Shown: positions 46,182-55,773, counted from the stretch's first letter. The stretch is DNA of 55,773 nucleotides from Planctomycetota bacterium (GCA_003644265.1 QNBX01000009.1:1-55773), one strand, 5' to 3'. Notes: generated by a model from the letters alone, not told the origin. Numbers and translations are program-made.

Positions 46182-47900
46182 TTACTGGATGACGATCGAC
46201 AGGCTGTTGGTGATGCCGTAGTGGCCCCGGATGTCGAAGTCCTGCGTGGCCACCTGCCCGAAGAGCAGCATGCCCGACATGCTGGCCGGGATGTCGCCAG
46301 CGTCCACATCCAGGGTCAGGGCACCCGACAGGTCCAGGAAATACGCGCTGGAGATGAACGCCGTCCCGCTGCTGGCATCGATGGCGAGGGTCCCACCGTT
46401 GAAGGGCAGCGCCGCGTTCACGATGTCCATGAGCAGGAAGGCGGGGCGCGAGGCGTTGCCGTCGGCGACCACCAGGCTGCCGCCGGTGGTGGGCGAGAAG
46501 AAACCGTCGCCGCCCAGCCTGGGGCTGATGCCGCCCGACGTGGCACCGCCGATGTCGACAAACTGCTTGCCCATACCACGGTAGAACTCGTTGCTGCCGG
46601 CGACGGTGTTGGCGAACACGACCTCGGCGCCCTGGTGGTTGCCGTCCGGACCGTAGTCGCCGAATTCGTGCACCAGCGCCGAGCGCGTGCGGCCGCCGTT
46701 GCTCTGCAGCAGGCCGTCCGTGATCAGGGTGAACATGTCGGGCGCCGGCTGGCTGAAGAAATCTTCCGCCGCCACACCCGACTCGACCTGGTTGTTCATG
46801 AACACGGCGTTGTCGTCGTTGTTGTTGGCGGCGATCACGTCGATGTCGCCGTCGCCGTCCACGTCGCCAAAGGCCACGTCGTAGCTGGCGCGGCTCTGCT
46901 CGTCGATGGCCGAACCGAACACGGCGATGAAGTCGGCGTCGCCCACGGTCGAGATGTTCTTGTAGAGCAGGTTGGCCTGCCCGCTGGTGGCGCTCAGACG
47001 GTTGGACACGATCAGGTCAAGCCGTCCATCGGCGTCCAGGTCCGCTGCCGCGGCGCCGTAGCTGCTGCCCGGCAGCGCCAGGAACGACGCCACGGTGTCC
47101 GCCACGAGCGCGCCGTCGCTCTGGCGGAAGAGCTCGTTGGCCTCGCCGGAGTTGCCCGCGTTGGCCACGAAGACGTCGTCCTCGCCATCTCCATCGAAGT
47201 CCGCCACGACGACGTCGCGCGAGTTGCGGAGTTCGGCCGGATTGGCGCTGTTGAAGCTGCCGTCGGCGGGCGCCACGGTGACGTACACGCCGTCCAGGTC
47301 CACGTCGTGGTAGAGCCGGTTCTGGCCCGTCACGCCGCCGCCCGTGCGGTTGGCCACCAGGATGGCGGGCACGCCGTCCAGGGTCAGCGCCGCCGCGTCA
47401 TAGCTGTGGTCGATGTGCACCGGTTGCGTGCCGCTCATGTCCACGAAGCTGGAGTCGCCGGGGCCGGCCGCCGAGGTGTTGTCCAACCAGACGTTGTTCT
47501 GCTGCACGCCGCCCACGGGGCCCGAGGCGATGAACACGTCCTGGTCGCCGTCGCCGTCCAGGTCAGCCGCGAAGGCACCCTTGGCGCCCACACCCAGGGT
47601 CGCGCCGTACAGGGCGGCGCCGTTCAGATCGTCTGCAAACACGCCGCTGCCGTCGTTGATCAAGCCCTGGCTGGCGTGGTCATGGTTGAGAAAGAAGACG
47701 TCCTCATCGCCATCGAAGTCGATGTCGAAGACGAGCACCTTGCGGGTGCTGTCCGTGTCGCCGCCGTTGCCGATCGTGCCGGCAGACGGGGCGATGGTGC
47801 CGCCCACTGGCGCATTCGTGATGAAGACGAGGTTCTGGTTCTGGGCCGCGATGGAGCTGCCGAGCGCCATGATCGCGAGGGTGGAGAGGGTGGTACGCAT
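46182..47900 (-). CDS. Secreted VCBS/FG-GAP beta-propeller protein, paralog 2
   Basis: The protein has 572 aa. The ATG at 47900 is chosen because it opens a signal peptide ending SIAAQ, parallel to the paralog. Calcium loops DxDxDGxxD recur (DFDGDEDVF, DLDGDGDQDVF, DFDGDGEDDVF, DLDADGRLDLI, DVDGDGDIDVI). The C-terminus has IPASMSGMLLFGQV and ends GITNSLSIVIQ, matching the neighbour, while the propeller blades have diverged more. An 8-bp leader hairpin lies 17 nt before the ATG with GGGAG directly after it. Divergent from carA. Confidence 0.88.
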   Translation of the reverse strand: MRTTLSTLAIMALGSSIAAQNQNLVFITNAPVGGTIAPSAGTIGNGGDTDSTRKVLVFDIDFDGDEDVFFLNHDHASQGLINDGSGVFADDLNGAALYGATLGVGAKGAFAADLDGDGDQDVFIASGPVGGVQQNNVWLDNTSAAGPGDSSFVDMSGTQPVHIDHSYDAAALTLDGVPAILVANRTGGGVTGQNRLYHDVDLDGVYVTVAPADGSFNSANPAELRNSRDVVVADFDGDGEDDVFVANAGNSGEANELFRQSDGALVADTVASFLALPGSSYGAAAADLDADGRLDLIVSNRLSATSGQANLLYKNISTVGDADFIAVFGSAIDEQSRASYDVAFGDVDGDGDIDVIAANNNDDNAVFMNNQVESGVAAEDFFSQPAPDMFTLITDGLLQSNGGRTRSALVHEFGDYGPDGNHQGAEVVFANTVAGSNEFYRGMGKQFVDIGGATSGGISPRLGGDGFFSPTTGGSLVVADGNASRPAFLLMDIVNAALPFNGGTLAIDASSGTAFISSAYFLDLSGALTLDVDAGDIPASMSGMLLFGQVATQDFDIRGHYGITNSLSIVIQ

Positions 47901-48202
47901 GACTGGAGAGACTCCCGGGGCCTCGGATGCACGAGGCCCGCAAACTAGGTCGGTTCGGTTCGACGCATTGATCAGACCGCGGACGCTGATGCGCCCGGAT
48001 GGTCGGGTCGCTGCCGTCCGGGCCATCCGTAGCCCGGGCGACTCTCGTTCTCTTCGACTTGAGGCTAGACCCGGAATCGGAAGCGGGCAAATGCAGGCGC
48101 CGCGCGCAGCGCGCCGACGGCCGCGGAGCACCCCCTGGAGCCCCGCCGAGCGCCGAATCCGCGCCGGCACGCCATGGGTTTTTCTGCCTCGCTCCCGATA
48201 CC
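47901..48202. other. Divergent intergenic region between VCBS paralog 2 and carA
   Basis: This 302-bp region has the hairpin noted at 47918-47939 and GC-rich partial palindromes near 48094-48116. No clear promoter hexamers were found and no gene is supported. Confidence 0.5.
47918..47939 (-). promoter_or_regulatory. 5'-leader hairpin of VCBS paralog 2
   Basis: Arms GGGCCTCG (47918-47925) and CGAGGCCC (47932-47939) pair perfectly around a 6-nt loop. On the transcript the stem ends just before GGGAG, the likely ribosome site, which could modulate initiation or protect the mRNA. Confidence 0.5.
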
Positions 48203-49363
48203 ATGCGCCGCATGTCCACCTCCATGCGCCCCTGTCTGCTGGTCTTCGAGGACGGCGACGTCCACCGCGGCCGACATTTCGGTTTCTTCGGCGAGTCCTG
48301 CGGCGAGCTCGTCTTCAACACGGCCCTCAGCGGCTACCAGGAGGTCCTGACCGACCCGTCCTACAAGGACCAGGTCGTGCTCATGACCTACCCGTCCATC
48401 GGCAACACCGGCATCAACACCGAGGACATGGAGTCGGAGGCCTGCTTCCTCTCGGCCTTCGTGATCAAGGAGCTCTCGCCCATCGTCAGCAACCAGCGCG
48501 CCAGCCAGGACCTCTCCTCCTGGTTGGATCAACGCGGCGTGGTGGGCATCGCCGGGCTCGACACCCGCGCCATCGTGCGCAAGGTGCGCACCCAGGGCAG
48601 CCTGCGCACCATCGTGTCGAGCATCGACCTGGACCCGGCCTCGCTGCTTGAGAAGGTGCGCGCCTGGCCCGGCACCCAGGGCCGCGACCTGGCGCAGACG
48701 GTCACGCGCGCCGCGCCCGCTCCCTGGACCGAGGGCCTCGACGGGCCGTTCCTGCCCAAGCTCACCTGCGACGGCGGCCCGCGCCCGCGCCTCGCCGTGC
48801 TCGACTTCGGCGTCAAGGGCTCCATGCTGCGCGGCCTGCACGCGGCGGGCTTCGACGTCACGGTGTACCCGGCCAGCACCAGCGCCGACGCCATCCGCGA
48901 GGCCGCGCCCGACTGCCTGTTCCTCTCCAACGGACCGGGCGACCCCGAGCCTTTGGGCTACGCCATCGACACGATCCGCTCGCTGGTGCAGGGCGAGCTG
49001 CCCACCTTCGGCATCTGCCTGGGGCACCAGCTCGCGGCCTTGGCCCTGGGCGGCCGCACCGAGAAGATGAAGTTCGGGCACCACGGCGCCAACCAGCCCG
49101 TGATCGACCTCACCACCGACCGCACCGAGATCACCAGCCAGAACCACAGCTATGTGGTCGACCGACGCTCGCTCGACCTGGGCGCCGTGGAGGTGACTCA
49201 CGAGAACCTGAACGACCGCAGCGTCGAGGGCCTGCGCCACAAGGACCTGCCGCTGTTTGCCGTGCAGTACCACCCCGAGGCGGCGCCCGGCCCGCGCGAC
49301 GCCTTCTACCTGTTTGGCCGCTTCATGGACCTGGTGCGCACCCGCAGCGGGTGCGCTTCGTGA
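48203..49363 (+). CDS. carA: Carbamoyl-phosphate synthase small subunit
   Basis: This 386-aa glutaminase subunit hydrolyses glutamine and feeds ammonia to CarB for pyrimidine and arginine synthesis. The N-terminal CPSase small domain has LVFEDGDVHRGRHFG, FNTALSGYQEVLTDPSY and GIAGLDTRAIVRKVR. The class I amidotransferase domain has catalytic Cys272 (FGICLGHQ) with His357 and Glu359 (YHPEAAP). ATGs at 48203, 48212 and 48224 are all possible and none has a strong Shine-Dalgarno. Its stop overlaps the next gene's GTG by four bases. No carB is in the window. Confidence 0.97.
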   Translation: MRRMSTSMRPCLLVFEDGDVHRGRHFGFFGESCGELVFNTALSGYQEVLTDPSYKDQVVLMTYPSIGNTGINTEDMESEACFLSAFVIKELSPIVSNQRASQDLSSWLDQRGVVGIAGLDTRAIVRKVRTQGSLRTIVSSIDLDPASLLEKVRAWPGTQGRDLAQTVTRAAPAPWTEGLDGPFLPKLTCDGGPRPRLAVLDFGVKGSMLRGLHAAGFDVTVYPASTSADAIREAAPDCLFLSNGPGDPEPLGYAIDTIRSLVQGELPTFGICLGHQLAALALGGRTEKMKFGHHGANQPVIDLTTDRTEITSQNHSYVVDRRSLDLGAVEVTHENLNDRSVEGLRHKDLPLFAVQYHPEAAPGPRDAFYLFGRFMDLVRTRSGCAS

Positions 49364-50559
49364 GCACTGGCGGGTGCAGCGGCGGCGGGAGAGACCCGCG
49401 CTCGGCACCCGACCCCGACGGCGATGCACACCACGGAACGCCGACGGATGCGGCCGACGACGCCGCGCGCAGCACAGCAGCGGGCGCGCACGGCGACCCG
49501 GCCTTCCAGCCCTCCGACCTGCGCAGCCACCACGGCGACGGCCACGAGGACGGGCTGGCGGCGCTGACCTCCCTCGATCTGGACGCCTGCGGTTCGGTGG
49601 ACGCCCTGGTGCGCGGCATGGGACGCACGGCCTTCGGCGGGCGCAGTCTGGGCGAGGCCGCCGACGTGCTCGAGGCCATGCTGCGCGACGACGCCTGCCA
49701 CGTGGTGCTGACCCTCTCGGGCGCCATGACCATCGCCAAGCAGGGCCTGATCATCTGCGAGATGATCGACCGCGGCTGGGTCGACGCGGTGGTCTCCACC
49801 GGCGCGCTCATGGCCCACGGCCTGGTGGAGAGCCTGGGCCTCACGCACTTCAAGCACGACCCGCGCTTCAGCGACGAACAGCTCATGCAGCGCGGCTACA
49901 ACCGCGTCTACGACACCATCGAGCTGGAGCAGAACCTGGACGACACCGAGCGCATCCTGTCCGGCGTGCTGGACGGGCTGCCCGACGACGAGGTGCTCTG
50001 CAGCTCCTCACTCAACGCGCACATCGGGCGCTGGCTGATGCAGCACAGCACGGGCCGCGGCCCGCTCAAGTCCGCGGCCGAGCGCGGCGTGCCGATCTAC
50101 GTGCCGGCCTTCACCGACAGCGAGCTGGGGCTCGACTTCGCCACCCACAACCACGCCCGGCGCCAGGCCGGCCGGGCGCCGTTGCGCTTTGACCCGTTCC
50201 TCGACCTGGACGACTTCCACCGGCGCTTCATCGCGGCCGAGCGCCACGGCATCTTCACCATCGGCGGTGGCGTGCCGCGCAACTGGGCCCAGCAGGTGGC
50301 GCCCTACATCGACATCCTGGGCAAGCGCGTGCCGGCCCTGGCCCAGGCGCCCTGCCGCTACCGCTACGCCGTGCGCATCTGCCCCGAGCCGGTGCACTGG
50401 GGCGGGCTCTCCGGCTGCGACTACAGCGAGTCGGTGAGCTGGGGCAAGCTGGTGCCGGCGGCGGACGGAGGCCGCTGGGCCGAGGTCAAGAGCGACGCCA
50501 CCATCGCCTGGCCGCTGGTGGTGCGCGCCGTCATGGAGCGCCTGGACGCCGGCGGGTAG
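49360..50559 (+). CDS. Deoxyhypusine synthase-family protein
   Basis: The protein has 399 aa. The GTG at 49360 overlaps the carA stop (GTGA); GTG at 49351 is an alternative. The first ~60 residues are low-complexity. The core matches the DHS fold: LTLSGAMTIAKQGLIICEMI, VVSTGALMAHGLVESLG, FTIGGGVPRNWAQQ, and the catalytic-lysine motif SESVSWGKL (Lys363), equivalent to the lysine that carries the aminobutyl group in eukaryotic DHS. Bacteria lack eIF5A, so members are thought to act on polyamines (homospermidine-synthase-like) or unknown substrates. Coupling to carA is unexplained. Confidence 0.92.
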   Translation: MSTGGCSGGGRDPRSAPDPDGDAHHGTPTDAADDAARSTAAGAHGDPAFQPSDLRSHHGDGHEDGLAALTSLDLDACGSVDALVRGMGRTAFGGRSLGEAADVLEAMLRDDACHVVLTLSGAMTIAKQGLIICEMIDRGWVDAVVSTGALMAHGLVESLGLTHFKHDPRFSDEQLMQRGYNRVYDTIELEQNLDDTERILSGVLDGLPDDEVLCSSSLNAHIGRWLMQHSTGRGPLKSAAERGVPIYVPAFTDSELGLDFATHNHARRQAGRAPLRFDPFLDLDDFHRRFIAAERHGIFTIGGGVPRNWAQQVAPYIDILGKRVPALAQAPCRYRYAVRICPEPVHWGGLSGCDYSESVSWGKLVPAADGGRWAEVKSDATIAWPLVVRAVMERLDAGG

Positions 50560-50660
50560 CCGCCCGTGCTAAGCCGGACCGCGCGCGTCGCGGTGGCCTC
50601 GCGCGGTCGTGCTGCAGCGCTCACGTGCGTGGTCACGCGGCCCGGTCCGTCGGGGCAGCG

Positions 50661-51764
50661 TCAGCGGGGCGCGTCGCGGTCGTCCACTTGGGAGGGCTCA
50701 GCGCCCTCAACGAACTCCAGACGCCGGTTGTTGCCCGAGAAGATCATGCTGGAGAGGGTCAGGTAGCCGGCCTCACCCGCCATCAGCAAGGCCGTATCGT
50801 TGCCCAGCAGCTGACAACCGGTCAGGCGTACGGCGCCGCGCACCGAGACGCCGCGGCGCGCCTGGCTGATCTCGCAGGCAAACAACTCGAGCGTGCCGTC
50901 GACCAGGCAGGCCGCGCCGGTCCCCTTGAGGTCGACATCGTCCGCCCGCAGGCGTCCGAAGCTGCCGGCCACCAGGCCCGCTGTGGCCGCCTGGATACGA
51001 CCGCCGGTGATGCGGCACTCGCTCTCCCAGACCTCGACGCCGGAGCCGATGCCCGCGCCGGTCTCCACGGTGCAGCCGTGCATGCGGGCGACGGAGCCGT
51101 CGGACACCATGATGGCGGTCTGACCCTGCTCACAGTGAACGAAGACGGAGGTCAGCTCGATCTTTCCGTTGAGCGCCTGGATGCCGCCGGCGCGCCGTGC
51201 GGTGATGCGGCAGGCGTCCGCGATCAGGGTGGCGTTCTGGACCACGATGGCCGCGTCACCGCTGCTGCGCGGCGGGCCATCGGTGCGCAGCAAGATGTGG
51301 CTGATGCTCACCTCCGCGCCGGCGCGCACGCGCAGCGCCACGGGCGAGCGGCTGTCGATGATGACGTCGTCGTCGGCGCTGTGGGGCTTGAGCTGCACCG
51401 AGAGCGTGAGCTCCACGGGCCCGGGGTGCACGCCCGGCTCCAGCTCGATCAGCGTGCCCTCGGTGGCCACCAGCAGGGCCGCGCGCAGGGACGGGTAGCG
51501 CACGCCGTCGAGCCACGCACCGGCTCCCACCAGCTGCGGATCCAGAGTGGAGGGCCGCAGGATGGGCTGCATGTCCAGCTCGGGATCCTCGCTGGCGGGG
51601 GCGGGATTCGTCGTCGACCCGTCTCCCTGGCCGCCGGAGCCGCTGGCCACACAGGCGCCCAGGCCCAACGCCAAGCTCAGCAACAGGCCCAGGCAAAGCG
51701 CGAGCGACGAGGCCGCCACGCGACCCGGACCACGACCGCCACCGGCTGCCGGCTGTGCATTCAT
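50661..51764 (-). CDS. Right-handed beta-helix lipoprotein
   Basis: This 367-aa protein has a lipoprotein signal ending LGAC (Cys38) and a disordered Gly/Thr/Pro linker. It then shows a long series of short beta-strand repeats characteristic of pectate-lyase-like right-handed beta-helices (ATLIADACRI, GKIELTSVFVHC, GSVARMHGCTVE, GRLRADDVDLKG, AVRLTGCQLLG). No catalytic residues could be assigned. Its ATG is 4 bp beyond the stop of the cystathionine beta-synthase gene, so the two are co-transcribed, although their functions look unrelated. Confidence 0.8.
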   Translation of the reverse strand: MNAQPAAGGGRGPGRVAASSLALCLGLLLSLALGLGACVASGSGGQGDGSTTNPAPASEDPELDMQPILRPSTLDPQLVGAGAWLDGVRYPSLRAALLVATEGTLIELEPGVHPGPVELTLSVQLKPHSADDDVIIDSRSPVALRVRAGAEVSISHILLRTDGPPRSSGDAAIVVQNATLIADACRITARRAGGIQALNGKIELTSVFVHCEQGQTAIMVSDGSVARMHGCTVETGAGIGSGVEVWESECRITGGRIQAATAGLVAGSFGRLRADDVDLKGTGAACLVDGTLELFACEISQARRGVSVRGAVRLTGCQLLGNDTALLMAGEAGYLTLSSMIFSGNNRRLEFVEGAEPSQVDDRDAPR

Positions 51765-51768
51765 CAGC

Positions 51769-53160
<1,392 letters not shown>

Positions 53161-53619
53161 GGGACGTCTCCGAAAACGGGTGTGCCGGGAGGGCGCCCGG
53201 GCTGGCTGGGTCCTGGATGGACCGAGGGGGCACGAGGCCCCCGCGGAGCCGCGCCCGGCGGCCCCGGCACGGATCCCTGGTCGCCGAGTGTAGCCGCCAG
53301 CCGACGCCGCGATGAAGAGGGTGCCTCGGACGCCGCCCGGGGCCCCGGGCACAATGCCCGCCCGACCTGCGTTCGGGGGCTCCCGAGGCCCCGCGTGGGC
53401 GCGCTTACCGATCCGGTGGCGGCGGTGGACGTGCTGTTCACGTGGGGCGTGGTGAGGGGCTTGCGGCGGCGCAACATCAGCACCGTGCGCTCGTCCATCC
53501 ATACGCACGCCTCGGCCGAGACAGGGTGTCGACCCGTCACGACTGGGGTGGCATGCGCTCGGAGCGCCCAGAGGCGCCCCTCAGTGCTCGCAATATCGGC
53601 CTGAAGACGCCTTGTCGTT
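53161..53619. other. Divergent intergenic region with GC-rich palindromes
   Basis: This 459-bp stretch separates the CBS-domain synthase (minus) and toxin-antitoxin pair (plus). It contains hairpin GGGGGC/GCCCCC (53226-53242), a perfect 16-bp palindrome with half GCCCGGGG (53335-53350), and overlapping CGGGC/GCCCG (53346-53360). No gene or clear promoter was identified. Confidence 0.55.
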
Positions 53620-53982
53620 ATGCCGAATCGGACATACAGTGATATCGAACAGACGAACGACAAGCCGCTGATCTGGTACGCGGGCGAGGTCAAGACGCCT
53701 CCGTTCAGCGCGAGCGCTCGTCTCGAAGCGGGCTTCCTTCTGCGCCGACTTCAGCAGGGAGAGCGACTCCCCCTGCCCCATTCCCGCCCCATGCCCTCGA
53801 TTGGCAGGCGTTGCCACGAACTGAGAATCGTCGACGAGATGAACACATGGCGCATCGTCTATCGCATCGATCCGGATGCGGTGTTGATCCTGGCTGTCTT
53901 CTCGAAGAAGACCCGCGCCACGCCTCTCCGGACCATCGCTGCCTGCCGCGGCCGCCTGATGACCTACGACCGGCTTCGGTAA
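53620..53982 (+). CDS. Toxin of the HigB/Gp49 (RelE/ParE superfamily) type
   Basis: The product has 120 aa from ATG 53620. The core resembles phage-derived Gp49/HigB proteins: EAGFLLRRLQQGERL, PMPSIGRRCHELRI, NTWRIVYRIDPDAVLILAVFSKKTRATP. These RelE-fold toxins cut mRNA at the ribosome. The ~17 N-terminal residues before KPLIWY are extra compared with typical members, so translation might begin later. The antitoxin gene follows after 22 bp, the toxin-first order of HigBA modules. Confidence 0.88.
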   Translation: MPNRTYSDIEQTNDKPLIWYAGEVKTPPFSASARLEAGFLLRRLQQGERLPLPHSRPMPSIGRRCHELRIVDEMNTWRIVYRIDPDAVLILAVFSKKTRATPLRTIAACRGRLMTYDRLR

Positions 53983-54004
53983 CACCTCGAGATTGGGGAG
54001 TTCC

Positions 54005-54385
54005 ATGACCAGACTCAACGAAGACCGCCTCAGGAAGGCCGGCTGGAAGGTCGGCAACGCACAGGACTTCCTGGATCTCTCTGACGAGGAGGCGGCGCTC
54101 ATCGAGCTGAGGCTGGCGCTCGCGAGGCGGCTCCGCGCGGAACGCGAGAGCCAGGGACTCACGCAGGCAGACGTGGCCAAGCGGGTCCGCTCCAGCCAGT
54201 CGCGCGTCGCCAAGATGGAAGCGGGCGACGCGTCGGTGTCCACAGATCTGCTGCTGAGGTCGCTGGTCTTCCTGGGCGTCTCGTTCCAAGAGCTGGCAGC
54301 GGTGTTTGCCAAGCTGCCCGAGGCAAAGCCAGCGAGGCGGGCACGTCCCGCGCGAAGCAAGCGCGGGGTTGCTCGACGGAAGTAG
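54005..54385 (+). CDS. Xre-family antitoxin (HigA-like)
   Basis: This 126-aa protein has GGGGAG 5 nt before the ATG at 54005. A short N-terminal region (AQDFLDLSDEEAALIELRLALARRLR) precedes a helix-turn-helix domain of Cro/CI type (about 50-95: GLTQADVAKRVRSSQSRVAKMEAG). The C-terminus is Arg/Lys-rich (ARRARPARSKRGVARR). It would neutralise the adjacent toxin and repress the operon. The AT-poor operator cannot be read. Confidence 0.92.
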   Translation: MTRLNEDRLRKAGWKVGNAQDFLDLSDEEAALIELRLALARRLRAERESQGLTQADVAKRVRSSQSRVAKMEAGDASVSTDLLLRSLVFLGVSFQELAAVFAKLPEAKPARRARPARSKRGVARRK

Positions 54386-54506
54386 GCGGCGCTCGGGGCT
54401 GGACCATCGAGCCAGCGCGCCGGAACGCGCCTGTCTGCACCTCGAGCAGCGAAGCCCGTCCTACCGGACCGTTCAACGACTGGGTTCGCTCGGCCCCGCG
54501 ACCCCG

Positions 54507-55773
54507 TCACAACATCGACAGCGGGTCCACGTCCACCAGCACGCGCAGGTCCTTCTTGGGCGCGACCTGGCCGCGCAGGCGTGACAGCACCTCGTCCACG
54601 GCGGCGTCGGTCTCGCACTTGGCCACCAAGTGCCAGCGGTGGCGCTCATCGATGCGCGGGATGGGCGCAGGCGCCGGGCCCAGCAGCACGACGCCGGCGA
54701 TCTGCCCCGCGCCCGGCTTCACCACCGGCTCGGCCAGGACCTCCATGCCGGGCAGCAGTGACTCCGTGACGATGGGTTTGGCCGGCTGCCGCACGGCCCT
54801 GCCCATCAGGCGCTCACCCAGCTCGCGGCCGCGGGCCCGGACCTCGTCCAGATCCTTGCCCTGGACGACGACGCGCACCAGGCGGCCGAAGGGCGGGTAG
54901 CCCAGCTCGGCGCGTTGCTTCAGCTCGCCGCGGGAGAAGGCCACGAAGTCCTGGGAGATGCCCATGCGGATGGCGTTGTGCTGGGGGTCGTAGGCCTGCA
55001 CCACCACGCGCCCGCCCTTGGGGCCGCGGCCGGTGCGCCCCGCCACCTGGGCCACCAGCTGGAAGGTGCGCTCGGCGGCGCGGTAGTCGGGCAGAAACAG
55101 CGCGGAGTCGCCGCAGATCACGCCCACCAGCAGGGCGTTGGGGAAGTCGAGGCCCTTGGCGATCATCTGCGTGCCCACCAGCACGTGCACGTCGCCGGCG
55201 GCGAAGGCGTCGAGCACCGTGGCGTGGGCGCCGCGGGCGCTCATGGTGTCGCTGTCCATGCGCGCCACGTTCACGCCGGAGAAGACGCGGCGCACCTCGT
55301 CCTCCACCTTCTCGGTGCCGAAGCCCAGGGGGCGCAGGCGCGTGGAGCAGTCGGGGCAGGCGGCGGGCGGCGCCTCCTCGTGGCCGCAGTAGTGGCACAG
55401 CACGCGGTTCACGCGGCGGTGCAGGGTCAGGGAGACCTCGCAGCGCGGGCACTTGAGCGACGTGCGGCAGGTGTGACACAGCAGCACCGTGGCCCAACCG
55501 CGCCGGTTCAGAAAGAGGATCACCTGCCCGTTGCGGCGGAACGTCTCCTCCATGGCGGCCTTGAGCGGGTCGGACAGGTAGGTGAAACCCTTGCGGCGCT
55601 CCTCGACGGTGAGATCGACCAGCACCATCTCGGGCGTGCGGCCGCCGGCCACGCGCTCGGGCAGAGAGACCAGGTCGTAGAGGCCGGTCTGTGCACGCTG
55701 CCAGGCCTCCAGCGAGGGCGTGGCCGTGCCCAGCACCACCGCCGCGTTGGAGAGGCGCGCGCGCTCGATGGCC
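54507..55773 (-). CDS. priA: Primosomal replication-restart helicase PriA, 5' partial
   Basis: The frame runs to the window end; the visible part is the C-terminal 421 residues. Four CxxC pairs (CHTC, CPRC, CHYC, CPDC) form the zinc ribbon of PriA, followed by helicase C-terminal motifs: VLVGTQMIAKGLDFPNALLV, and QVAGRTGRGPKGG with its arginine finger. The GTATPSLEAW start segment is helicase motif III. PriA restarts stalled forks by loading DnaB. The downstream gap to the antitoxin gene is 121 bp, convergent. Confidence 0.96.
   Translation of the reverse strand, partial: AIERARLSNAAVVLGTATPSLEAWQRAQTGLYDLVSLPERVAGGRTPEMVLVDLTVEERRKGFTYLSDPLKAAMEETFRRNGQVILFLNRRGWATVLLCHTCRTSLKCPRCEVSLTLHRRVNRVLCHYCGHEEAPPAACPDCSTRLRPLGFGTEKVEDEVRRVFSGVNVARMDSDTMSARGAHATVLDAFAAGDVHVLVGTQMIAKGLDFPNALLVGVICGDSALFLPDYRAAERTFQLVAQVAGRTGRGPKGGRVVVQAYDPQHNAIRMGISQDFVAFSRGELKQRAELGYPPFGRLVRVVVQGKDLDEVRARGRELGERLMGRAVRQPAKPIVTESLLPGMEVLAEPVVKPGAGQIAGVVLLGPAPAPIPRIDERHRWHLVAKCETDAAVDEVLSRLRGQVAPKKDLRVLVDVDPLSML

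Noticed and set aside
45912..47948. A 678-codon plus-strand frame across VCBS paralog 2.
   Set aside because: Its Val/His/Gly-rich sequence is the antisense of the repeated calcium loops; no start signal or domain.
53581..54618. A 345-codon minus-strand frame opposite the toxin-antitoxin genes.
   Set aside because: The plus-strand frames match known toxin and HTH families; this is their antisense.

Overview
The window is very GC-rich (about 70% by eye) and gene-dense, and it looks like a member of the Planctomycetota. The signs are a PVC-type HEAT/cupredoxin/cytochrome c protein, secreted VCBS/FG-GAP proteins with a recurrent C-terminal tail, several secreted multihaem-family oxidoreductases, TPR lipoproteins, a giant macroglobulin-like secreted protein and a deoxyhypusine-synthase-like enzyme. 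The phylum is inferred from gene content by memory of families; no search was run. I count 32 protein genes, of which the first and last are cut by the window ends, and two tRNAs.

Layout. 1-6173 (+): a secreted HEAT/discoidin/azurin-like/cytochrome c protein, translationally coupled to an alpha-toroid (squalene-cyclase-like) protein. 6189-12473 (-): a 2094-aa macroglobulin-like exported protein with a readable promoter and Shine-Dalgarno. 12592-13956 (-): NADP-type glutamate dehydrogenase. 14303-18646 (+): an RND efflux adaptor and pump without an outer-membrane factor. 18710-33079 (-): a long co-directional run of TPR protein, Ca2+-type P-ATPase, arylsulfotransferase-like protein, di-haem peroxidase-like lipoprotein, yeast-type cytosine deaminase, matrixin-like protease, two overlapping di-haem oxidoreductases and a TPR lipoprotein. 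Many of these are exported, and three redox proteins carry paired CxxCH sites, so this looks like an envelope/extracellular redox module.

33168-40169 (-): a CPBP membrane protease, an AAA_14/DUF4143 ATPase behind a striking double dyad, a 646-aa orphan with a ParS/MbcA-like tail, tRNA-fMet and tRNA-Leu(GAG), and a membrane-anchored orphan. 40527-43759 (+): a PLP aminotransferase and a split transketolase whose halves are in reversed order. 43988-47900 (-): two paralogous VCBS proteins whose 3' flanks carry matching hairpins. 48203-50559 (+): carA overlapping a deoxyhypusine-synthase-like gene. 50661-53160 (-): a beta-helix lipoprotein behind a PLP/CBS-domain cystathionine beta-synthase. 53620-54385 (+): a HigB/HigA-type toxin-antitoxin pair. 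54507-end (-): priA.

The strongest non-coding signals are four. First, a 19-nt stem-loop exactly 22 nt after the stop codon of both VCBS paralogs, with three compensatory base-pair changes between the copies. Second, a 34-bp two-tier dyad abutting the start codon of the DUF4143 ATPase. Third, short tandem-repeat arrays whose end units supply the stop codons of three genes in the redox run. Fourth, a 47-bp minisatellite between divergent genes at 40.3-40.5 kb. No CRISPR array, rRNA, IS element or phage was recognised.
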